Positions 7,038-12,591 of a stretch of DNA of 12,591 bases are shown here, piece after piece. The notes below the pieces were generated by a model. The model did not search any database, was not told where the DNA came from, and saw only the letters and a list, made by a program, of their open reading frames with translations. How positions within the stretch are numbered: the stretch's first letter is position 1; every line of letters starts with the position of its first letter. The position numbers and the translations under genes are program-made. This DNA is from CAYOXD01 sp964407825 (lineage in GTDB: Bacteria; Desulfobacterota; Desulfobacteria; Desulfobacterales; JAFDDL01), in NCBI GenBank assembly GCA_964407825.1, contig CAYOXD010000094.1, forward strand, positions 1 through 12,591. Reading direction: 5' to 3'.

Positions 7038-8858
7038 CTATCGCGTGTCAAAATCCGACAGGCACATGGTAAAATGCTTGATAAACAGCCCGCTGGCACG
7101 ACATGCGGCCGATATGCGCTGCTGTTGTTCCTGTCCCAGGTGGTTGAAAGATATCAGGATACCCTCCGGATGGTGCCGCTCCAACAGTTCCGGAAGATCG
7201 GCGAATCGACCCAGCACGGGGTAGCCCTGGAGTTTCTTGCCGATTTTCAGCGCGTCGTCGTCGATGAACCCCGCGGGTTTGAAAGCCAGCTTCCGGTTAT
7301 TCAGCAGTTCGCGCAGGAGCAACTCGCCGCCGCGTCCCGCGCCATAGATGAATACGGTTTTGCCGGTCAGGGTCTTTCGCTTCATGATATCGAGGAAGAT
7401 CCTGAAGGAGCCCCGGCTGCCCAGGAGTAGCCCCGTGGTGAGGAGCCAGTCGATGGCAAAGACCACCGAGACCCCCTTGAACCGGTAAATAAAGGTGACA
7501 ATGGCCAGGGCCAGAAGCGAGGACAGGGTGGAGGCCTTCAGGTTCACATACACGTCATTGGCGCTCATGTACCCCCAGATGCCCCGGTAAACCCCGATAA
7601 TAAAATATATCAAGAGCTTGCATGATATAATGGCGGGCAATGAAATGAGGAATACCTTGAAGTAAACGGGAAACGCCGCCCTGTCGTACCGGAGCCTGTA
7701 AGCAAGGTAATAGGAAAAGGCCACCAGGAAAAAGTCGAGGGCTACCAGGAACAGTTGCCGTTTGTAGGTCAGCTCCAGGAGAATGGGGGTAAAGGCCCGA
7801 CCCCGCAAAACCGAGAATTCCTTTTCCGGGTACACCCGGATCTGTCCCAGGTAGACCCCCATGAGAAGGATGGAAATGGCCACGGGAATGATGACCACCG
7901 GGGACGTCAGGCTGTCGCTCCTGCTCACGAAGATGGCGGAGAACCCGGACACGGTGCCAATCAGGTACAGGAATCGGACGGCCCCCTTTTCCGTCAGTCC
8001 CATCAGCACCAGCCGATGGGAGGTATGGTCTTTTCCGCCGACAAAAGCGCCTCTGCCGCTGAGGAGCCGAATGAGGGTCACCAGGGTGGTGTCCAGAATG
8101 GGCACCAGCAGAAGCAGGACCGGGATGGCATAGGCCCCCATGGGATTGCCGGGGACCGTTTGTGAATAGTAGAGGGTCAGCATGGCCAGGCTGAAACCGA
8201 TGGTCAGACTTCCGCTGTCTCCCATGAAAATGCTGGCGGGTGAGGAGTTGTAAAAGAGAAAGCCCAGAAGCGCGCCGGCCAGCACGGCCGCGCAGAGGGC
8301 AGCCCGGGGGTCGATGGGAAAAAAAAGATAGATCAGGGCACTTGCCGCGATGAACCCGATGCCGGCACAGAGCCCGTCCATATTGTCGATGAGGTTGAAC
8401 GCATTGGTGATGCCGACGATCCAGATAATGGTCAGGGTGGTATCCAGCGTCATGGAGGTAAACCAGTTCAGCCGATATCCGGCAAAGGCGGCAATGGAGG
8501 CGATCAGGATCTGCCCCACCAGTTTCGCGTGGGGCTTTATATGGATGAAATCGTCCAGCAGCCCCAGGAGGAAGCACAGGCTCATTCCCACCCAGAGGAT
8601 GGGGCCGATGGGCAGGTTCCCATGCTGTCCCGTAGGCATCCAGATCCGGGTGAGGAGGGGAGAAAAATCGGTCGTGAAAAAGAGGACCAGCCCGGCGGCG
8701 GTGAAGATGGCGATGCCCCCCATCAGGGCGGTAGGCCGTTTGTGCCAGCGTTCGGCGCGGGGATAGGCTATCCAGCCTCTCTTTTGGGCCAGGCGCCTGA
8801 CAAGGGGCGTCAAGGCAAGACAGAGAGCAAAGGAAAGCAGGGATAGCAGCATGTTCAT
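7038..8858 (-). CDS. Prenyl-phosphate sugar-1-phosphate transferase (WecA/TagO type) fused to a WbpM/CapD-like membrane and Rossmann region
   Basis: A 606-residue membrane protein. I chose the ATG at 8858 because GAGGT precedes it by a normal gap and the protein then opens with a membrane segment; the frame stays open to 9029 but that extension looks non-coding. Residues 1-345 are a complete polyprenyl-phosphate HexNAc-1-P transferase with about ten membrane helices: Asp102-Asp103 (LLDDF), NAFNLIDNMDG (152-162), GDSGS (213-217) and DHTSHR (277-282). It should link a sugar phosphate to undecaprenyl phosphate to start a surface polysaccharide. Residues 365-485 add four or so helices, then a Rossmann domain (YGAGRGGELLLRE, from 505) ends at 606. 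That second half matches the N-terminal part of WbpM/CapD/PglF proteins (CoA_binding_3 type), but the SDR dehydratase domain is absent. The sugar substrate is unknown. Confidence 0.87.
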   Translation of the reverse strand: MNMLLSLLSFALCLALTPLVRRLAQKRGWIAYPRAERWHKRPTALMGGIAIFTAAGLVLFFTTDFSPLLTRIWMPTGQHGNLPIGPILWVGMSLCFLLGLLDDFIHIKPHAKLVGQILIASIAAFAGYRLNWFTSMTLDTTLTIIWIVGITNAFNLIDNMDGLCAGIGFIAASALIYLFFPIDPRAALCAAVLAGALLGFLFYNSSPASIFMGDSGSLTIGFSLAMLTLYYSQTVPGNPMGAYAIPVLLLLVPILDTTLVTLIRLLSGRGAFVGGKDHTSHRLVLMGLTEKGAVRFLYLIGTVSGFSAIFVSRSDSLTSPVVIIPVAISILLMGVYLGQIRVYPEKEFSVLRGRAFTPILLELTYKRQLFLVALDFFLVAFSYYLAYRLRYDRAAFPVYFKVFLISLPAIISCKLLIYFIIGVYRGIWGYMSANDVYVNLKASTLSSLLALAIVTFIYRFKGVSVVFAIDWLLTTGLLLGSRGSFRIFLDIMKRKTLTGKTVFIYGAGRGGELLLRELLNNRKLAFKPAGFIDDDALKIGKKLQGYPVLGRFADLPELLERHHPEGILISFNHLGQEQQQRISAACRASGLFIKHFTMCLSDFDTR

Positions 8859-8902
8859 GATTGACCTCGCGGCGGCGGGCACGTCACGGCTCTGCGAATG
8901 GG

Positions 8903-8984
8903 AACCGTGATGTCGCTGTTCATTGACCGTCGATGGGACGGTACTCGGTATCTCAGAGGGGCTTGCCCGGCACCCCACGGGTGC
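8903..8984 (-). promoter_or_regulatory. Structured 5' leader of the transferase fusion gene, with degenerate THI-box-like motifs
   Basis: Read on the minus strand, this leader can form GCACCC-GTG-GGGTGC (8984-8970), GGGC-AA-GCCC (8970-8961) and CCGTC-N5-GACGG (8941-8927). It also contains GGGGTGCC (8976-8969), CTGAGA (8956-8951) then TACC, and CAGCG (8918-8914), the order and rough spacing of the TPP riboswitch. A closing stem CCGTG (8980-8976) with CACGG (8909-8905) is possible, and the latter can instead pair with CCGTGA at 8889-8884, nearer the start codon. Against this, the conserved CUGG/CCAG stem is not formed and the gene has no thiamine link. I consider a true TPP riboswitch unlikely; a structured leader of some kind is more plausible. 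Confidence 0.2.
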
Positions 8985-9086
8985 GTACCTGTTTCCCGGT
9001 TCAATTTCTGCAAAGGGGTGTTTTCGCAACCCCTGCTGCGATCCATCCCATCAGGGCCCCAAGGCCCCTGCTTAGAAAACCGGGGG

Positions 9087-9114
9087 CGGCCGAGCGCCGG
9101 CCGGCGCTCGGCCG
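9087..9114 (-). terminator. 28-base perfect GC palindrome after purM, likely terminator
   Basis: Positions 9087-9114 are perfectly self-complementary, all G/C apart from one A and one T, and centred on GCCGGC. On the minus strand it lies 43 bases after the purM stop, preceded by AAAAGACC and followed by GCCCCCGGTTTTC, so A and T tracts can extend the stem. On the plus strand GTCTTTTCGTTTCTT follows, which is the better U-tract, so it could stop transcription in both directions. It separates purM from the transferase gene. The remaining DNA between here and 8859 shows only short hairpins and no convincing reading frame. Confidence 0.6.
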
Positions 9115-9157
9115 GTCTTTTCGTTTCTTCCGATGGCGTTGGGTCGGACTCATGTGC

Positions 9158-10201
9158 CTATACCCATTGGATTTTGGAGGCGGATTTCTTCCGTTCTCCA
9201 ATCTCTCCAATGACATATGCCTTTTCGTTCATGGCGCTGAGCCGTTGGAGTACCTCTTGGGCCGCCTCCTCGGGAACCACCGCGATGAGGCCGATGCCGC
9301 TGTTGAAGGTTCGCACCATTTCCTTTTCCGATAGTTTACCGGCCGTCTTCAGAAAGGAGAAAATGGGCGGCGCTTCCCAGCTGTTCTTATTGAGAATCAC
9401 GCGACAGGCTTTCGGGATGATCCGGACGATGTTGTCCACGATACCCCCGCCTGTTATATGGGCCAGTCCCAGGATGGGCAGATCCCGTATCAACGACCGG
9501 ATGGTTTCGGAATATACCTTGGTGGGCGTGAGGAGCGTCTCTCCCAGGGTTTGCTCGAATTCAGGGATATAGGTGTCCACCTTGAGCTTCAGGACGTCGA
9601 AACAGATCTTTCGAACCAGAGAGTACCCGTTGCTGTGCAGCCCGCTGGAGGCAATCCCGATGAGTTGGTTTCCCACATGGATTTCGGATCCATCGATGAT
9701 TTCGTCATTGTCCACAAGGCCCACGACAAAGCCGGCCATATCGTATTCATTGGGCTGATAAAAGCCTGGCATCTCGGCCGTTTCACCGCCGATGAGGGCG
9801 CATTTCGCCTCCGTGCATCCGTTGGCAATGCCCCGGATAACATCCGTGGCCACCTCCGGATTCAGGGCCCCGGTTGCCAGATAATCAAGAAAGAACAGAG
9901 GTTTTGCGCCCTGTACCGCGATATCGTTCACGCACATGGCCACAAGATCGATGCCGATGGTGTCATGCCTGTTCATCAAAAACGCGATTTTCAGCTTGGT
10001 GCCGACCCCGTCCGTGGAACTCACCAGGACAGGATGCTGGTAATTCTCGATATTCAAGGAGAAAAGACCGCCAAACCCCCCGATCTCTCCCATTACGCCG
10101 GGGCGCGAGGTGTGCTTGGCCAGCTTTTTGATGGTTTTGATGAACTTGTTCCCCTTGTCGATGTCAACTCCGGCATCGGCATAGGTTAAAGGGTCTGACA
10201 T
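9158..10201 (-). CDS. purM: Phosphoribosylformylglycinamidine cyclo-ligase (AIR synthetase) PurM
   Basis: A 347-residue cytoplasmic enzyme of purine synthesis that closes FGAM to AIR with ATP. The ATG at 10201 follows AGGAG at a normal distance. Family motifs in order: YADAGVDID (7-15), STDGVGTK (62-69), VNDIAVQGA (91-99), GGETAEMPG (138-146), SSGLHSNGYSLVRK, and GGGIVDNI in the C-terminal ATP-binding half. Length is normal. purN, its frequent neighbour, is not next to it; the next gene downstream is unrelated and lies beyond a probable terminator, so purM seems to be transcribed alone from the promoter at 10314-10342. Confidence 0.97.
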   Translation of the reverse strand: MSDPLTYADAGVDIDKGNKFIKTIKKLAKHTSRPGVMGEIGGFGGLFSLNIENYQHPVLVSSTDGVGTKLKIAFLMNRHDTIGIDLVAMCVNDIAVQGAKPLFFLDYLATGALNPEVATDVIRGIANGCTEAKCALIGGETAEMPGFYQPNEYDMAGFVVGLVDNDEIIDGSEIHVGNQLIGIASSGLHSNGYSLVRKICFDVLKLKVDTYIPEFEQTLGETLLTPTKVYSETIRSLIRDLPILGLAHITGGGIVDNIVRIIPKACRVILNKNSWEAPPIFSFLKTAGKLSEKEMVRTFNSGIGLIAVVPEEAAQEVLQRLSAMNEKAYVIGEIGERKKSASKIQWV

Positions 10202-10313
10202 GGCATTCTCCTATCGGCTTCGGCCAGTAACAAATTCGCCGCAAATGGATAATGCCGCGGCGGCTTTCTCCATATTCCGGAAGATGACCTTTTTAGCTTG
10301 AAATTTAGGGGAA

Positions 10314-10342
10314 AAATTAGCCCCCTTTGCCCGAAAAGTCAA
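10314..10342 (-). promoter_or_regulatory. purM: Putative purM promoter
   Basis: On the minus strand TTGACT (10342-10337) is followed after exactly 17 bases by TAATTT (10319-10314). The -35 agrees with consensus at 5 of 6 positions and the -10 at 3 of 6. This would leave a leader of roughly 110 bases before purM. I did not recognise a purine or PRPP riboswitch in that leader. Confidence 0.45.
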
Positions 10343-10360
10343 AACAATTTTTTTGACTTT
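10335..10360. repeat. 10-bp inverted repeat in the purM/alaC divergent region
   Basis: AAAGTCAAAA (10335-10344) and TTTTGACTTT (10351-10360) are perfect inverted copies around a 6-base CAATTT centre. Each arm holds a TTGACT box pointing outward, one on each strand. The minus arm overlaps the putative purM -35. The plus arm has TTGACT at 10353-10358, but the sequence 17 bases on (TACGTA) is a poor -10. The symmetry suggests an operator for a dimeric regulator or paired divergent promoters. Confidence 0.5.
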
Positions 10361-10458
10361 GCCCTAACCATATTGTACGTAAAAGCTTTTCATAGACGCA
10401 ATAGATTGGGATCCACAGCGGCCCCGGCCGGGGCCGTCACGAGACTGAGGATATTTGC

Positions 10459-11625
10459 ATGAAGCAGTTTGCCAGGCTTGACCGCCTCCCTCCCTATGTT
10501 TTTGCCACCGTCAACGAGATCAAGATGGCGGCGCGGCATGCGGGCAAGGATATTATCGATCTTGGCATGGGAAACCCGGATTTGGGTACCCCAGACCATA
10601 TTGTAGACAAGCTGGTGGAGGCCGCCAGAAAACCGCAAAACCATCGCTATTCCGCATCCATGGGAATCCGAAAGCTCCGAATGGCCATCAGCGACTGGTA
10701 CGCCCGGCGGTTTGACGTGGATATCGACCCGGAAACCGAGGCGATCACCACCATCGGTGTCAAGGAGGGAATGAGCCACCTGGTGCTGGTGACCATTCGT
10801 CCCGGCGATGTGGTGTTCACGCCGACCCCGACCTATCCCATTCACCCCTTTTCCGCCATCATCTCAGGCGGGGATGTCAGGGGCATTCCCGTGGGGCCGG
10901 ACCAGGACTTTTTCCAGAATCTGATCAACGCCACGCGCCAGACCTGGCCCAAGCCCAAGCTTCTGATCCTGTGCTATCCCCATAACCCCACCACGGCAAC
11001 GGTGGAACTCGAATTTTTCGAGAAGATCGTGGCTTATGCCAAGGAACACGACATCATGGTCATCCATGATTTCGCCTATGCCGACCTGGTGTATGACGAC
11101 TACAAGGCGCCCAGCTTCCTTCAGGCCAAGGGGGCCAAGGACGTGGGGGTGGAGTTCTTCTCCCTTTCCAAGAGCTATTCCATGGCCGGATGGCGGGTGG
11201 GCTTCTGCGTGGGAAACCCCAAGATCATCGCCGCTCTGCGCCGGATCAAGAGCTATCTGGATTACGGCATCTTTCAACCGATCCAGATTGCCTCCATCAT
11301 CGCCCTCAACGGTCCCCAGGAACCCGTGGAGGAGATCCGCCGGACCTACCAGGAGCGCCGGGACGCCCTTATTTCCGGCCTCAACCGGGTGGGCTGGCCC
11401 GTGGACAGCCCCCGGGGCACCATGTTCGTGTGGGCCAAGATCCCCGAACGATATTTGCATATGGGCTCCGTGGAGTTTTCCAAGCTGCTCATCAACGAAG
11501 CCCAGGTGGCGGTGAGCCCGGGGCTCGGCTTCGGCGAATACGGGGATGAGTTCGTCCGGTTCGCCCTCATCGAAAACCCCATGCGCATCAACCAGGCTGT
11601 TCGCGGCATTCGAAAGATCATGTAG
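10459..11625 (+). CDS. alaC: AlaC-type glutamate-pyruvate aminotransferase (PLP class I)
   Basis: A 388-residue fold-type I PLP enzyme. From memory it follows E. coli AlaC (YfdZ) almost throughout, including RLDRLPPYVF, IKMAAR, IDPETEAI, VELEFFEK, and WAKIPE motifs. It should interconvert pyruvate plus glutamate with alanine plus 2-oxoglutarate in the cytoplasm. The PLP lysine is Lys238 (SLSKSYSMAGWR); Asn176 (HNPTT), Asp204 and Tyr207 (IHDFAYAD), Arg246 and the substrate-carboxylate Arg367 (VRFALIEN) are present. GAGG at 10447-10450 lies 8 bases before the ATG. LL-diaminopimelate aminotransferase is a related alternative, but the fit to AlaC is better. It is followed after 53 bases by homoserine dehydrogenase on the same strand, so a shared operon is likely. 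Confidence 0.88.
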   Translation: MKQFARLDRLPPYVFATVNEIKMAARHAGKDIIDLGMGNPDLGTPDHIVDKLVEAARKPQNHRYSASMGIRKLRMAISDWYARRFDVDIDPETEAITTIGVKEGMSHLVLVTIRPGDVVFTPTPTYPIHPFSAIISGGDVRGIPVGPDQDFFQNLINATRQTWPKPKLLILCYPHNPTTATVELEFFEKIVAYAKEHDIMVIHDFAYADLVYDDYKAPSFLQAKGAKDVGVEFFSLSKSYSMAGWRVGFCVGNPKIIAALRRIKSYLDYGIFQPIQIASIIALNGPQEPVEEIRRTYQERRDALISGLNRVGWPVDSPRGTMFVWAKIPERYLHMGSVEFSKLLINEAQVAVSPGLGFGEYGDEFVRFALIENPMRINQAVRGIRKIM

Positions 11626-11678
11626 GCTTTTTACGCATAGGGTGTTGTTTTGTACCAAACAGGAAAGGAAGATCCTCC

Positions 11679-12591
11679 ATGAGAAAGATACACATCGGTC
11701 TGCTCGGCTGCGGTACCGTGGGAACCGGTGTCGCCCGGATTCTCCTGGATCGCAGGGCCCTTATCGCCGACCGGGTGGGTGCTGAACTCGTCCTGAAGCA
11801 TATAGCGGACATCGATATGGATCGGGCTGCAGGGCTTCCCCTGGCCTCCGGCGTGATGGTGCCGGATGCCTGGCCCGTGGTGGAGGATCCCCAGATCGAT
11901 ATCGTCGTGGAGATGATCGGCGGACAGGGCATTGCAAAGGATTTGATCCTGCGGGCCATCGAGACCGGAAAACACGTGGTGACCGCCAACAAGGCCCTCC
12001 TGGCGGTGCAGGGCAACCCGCTCTTCGCGGCCGCGGCGGACAAGGGGGTCGATCTGGCCTATGAGGCCAGCTGCGGGGGGTGCATGCCCATCATTAAAAC
12101 CCTTCGTGAATCCCTGGTGGGAAACCGGATCCATGCCATGACCGGGATCTTGAACGGCACCTGCAACTTCATCCTTACACGGATTTTCGAGGACGGGAGC
12201 CCCTTTGCCGACGCCCTGGCCCAGGCCCAGGCCCAGGGGTACGCGGAGGCCGATCCCACCCTGGACATCGAGGGCATCGACACGGCTCACAAATTGGCGA
12301 TCCTCACGGCCCTGGCCTACGGCATGACCATCGATTTCGAGTCCATCTATACGGAGGGGATCTCCAGGATCACGCCGCTGGACGTTCAATTCGCCCAGCA
12401 GTTCGGGTACAAGATAAAGCTCCTGGCCATCGGCAAGGAAAAGGACGGCCGCGTGGAGTCCCGGGTGCATCCCACCATGATTCCGGCGGACAACCTGCTC
12501 TCCCACGTGGATGGCTCCCTCAACGCCCTCAAAATCTCGGGGGACGCGGTGGGGGACATGGTCCTGAACGGCCATGGGGCGGGCATGATGC
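11679..12591 (+). CDS. hom: Homoserine dehydrogenase, 3' end missing
   Basis: An open frame of 304 codons runs off the right edge; the usual length is about 430 residues, so the C-terminal part, including any ACT domain, is outside the window. AGGAAAGG at 11661-11668 precedes the ATG. The enzyme reduces aspartate semialdehyde to homoserine for threonine, methionine and isoleucine. Seen are the NAD(P) motif GLLGCGTVGTG (7-17), VTANKALLA with Lys105, GILNGTCNFILT (156-167), YAEADPTLD (188-196) and GIDTAHK with the catalytic pair Asp201 and Lys205. The segment YEASCGGCMPI (128-138) has two cysteines where YEASVAGGIPI is usual. No aspartokinase domain precedes it, so it is the monofunctional form. 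Confidence 0.93.
   Translation, partial: MRKIHIGLLGCGTVGTGVARILLDRRALIADRVGAELVLKHIADIDMDRAAGLPLASGVMVPDAWPVVEDPQIDIVVEMIGGQGIAKDLILRAIETGKHVVTANKALLAVQGNPLFAAAADKGVDLAYEASCGGCMPIIKTLRESLVGNRIHAMTGILNGTCNFILTRIFEDGSPFADALAQAQAQGYAEADPTLDIEGIDTAHKLAILTALAYGMTIDFESIYTEGISRITPLDVQFAQQFGYKIKLLAIGKEKDGRVESRVHPTMIPADNLLSHVDGSLNALKISGDAVGDMVLNGHGAGMM

Noticed and set aside
7555..8577. A 340-residue minus-strand frame within the transferase gene
   Set aside because: It is an alternative frame of the fusion gene, rich in Arg, Pro, Gly and His, with no membrane pattern, while the 606-residue frame has all transferase motifs.
8870..9000. Cyclic-di-GMP (GEMM) or cobalamin riboswitch in the same leader
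   Set aside because: The characteristic CACGCACAGGGCAAACC-type or cobalamin-box strings are absent; only the degenerate THI-like pattern remained worth noting.
8859..9029. N-terminal extension of the transferase fusion
   Set aside because: The extension is polar, unlike any membrane transferase N-terminus, and GAGGT lies directly before the ATG at 8858.
8898..9157. Small genes in the 299-base gap between the transferase gene and purM
   Set aside because: Short frames exist on both strands but lack ribosome sites and recognisable composition; the region is dominated by hairpins.
11631..12575. A 314-residue minus-strand frame at the right end
   Set aside because: It is antisense to homoserine dehydrogenase, whose frame shows full catalytic motifs; the antisense product is His/Gly-rich and unrecognisable.
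1..12591. CRISPR arrays, tRNA or rRNA genes, insertion sequences, integrases, toxin-antitoxin or defence genes
   Set aside because: None seen. No regularly spaced identical repeats, no cloverleaf with a T-loop GGTTCGAATCC-type string, and no transposase or nuclease motifs in the real frames.

Overview
This is a GC-rich, tightly packed chromosomal window with ordinary bacterial housekeeping genes and no phage, transposon, CRISPR or RNA gene that I can see. The gene set suggests a Gram-negative anaerobe of the Desulfobacterota (old Deltaproteobacteria): a fused SpmA/SpmB membrane protein, a CoA-disulfide reductase-rhodanese fusion, an AlaC-type aminotransferase directly before homoserine dehydrogenase, and short 'CCGTGAACGGTGAA' and 'AATCGGGATCG' intergenic repeats. 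This placement is an inference from gene style, not a database result.

Layout, left to right. 1-1181 (minus): an SpmA-SpmB fusion with two nucleoside-recognition (Gate) domains, cut by the window edge. 1328-3016 (plus): a flavin disulfide reductase with a C-terminal rhodanese domain, probably for CoA disulfide or persulfide reduction. 3286-3723 (plus): an Hsp20 small heat-shock protein behind an AT-rich leader with a recognisable promoter. 3727-3788: a degenerate tandem intergenic repeat. 3905-4909 and 4917-5921 (plus): mltG and nagZ, only 7 bases apart, two peptidoglycan enzymes that act at successive points of chain termination and recycling. 5912-6922 (minus): tsaD for the tRNA t6A modification, overlapping the 3' end of nagZ tail to tail by 10 bases.

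7038-8858 (minus): a 606-residue membrane protein joining a complete MraY/WecA-type prenyl-phosphate sugar-phosphate transferase to the membrane and Rossmann part of a WbpM/CapD-like protein, without the SDR catalytic domain. Its leader (8859-9086) is full of potential hairpins, and one stretch has a degenerate resemblance to a THI-box. 9158-10201 (minus): purM, followed by a 28-base perfect palindrome that is probably a terminator. 10202-10458: divergent control region with an inverted repeat that carries a TTGACT box in each direction. 10459-11625 and 11679-12591 (plus): alaC-like glutamate-pyruvate aminotransferase and homoserine dehydrogenase, the latter cut by the window edge, forming an amino-acid operon.

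I found no clear unknown multi-gene system. The observations most worth checking are the transferase-Rossmann fusion with its structured leader, the intergenic repeats, and the mirror-symmetric promoter region between purM and alaC.
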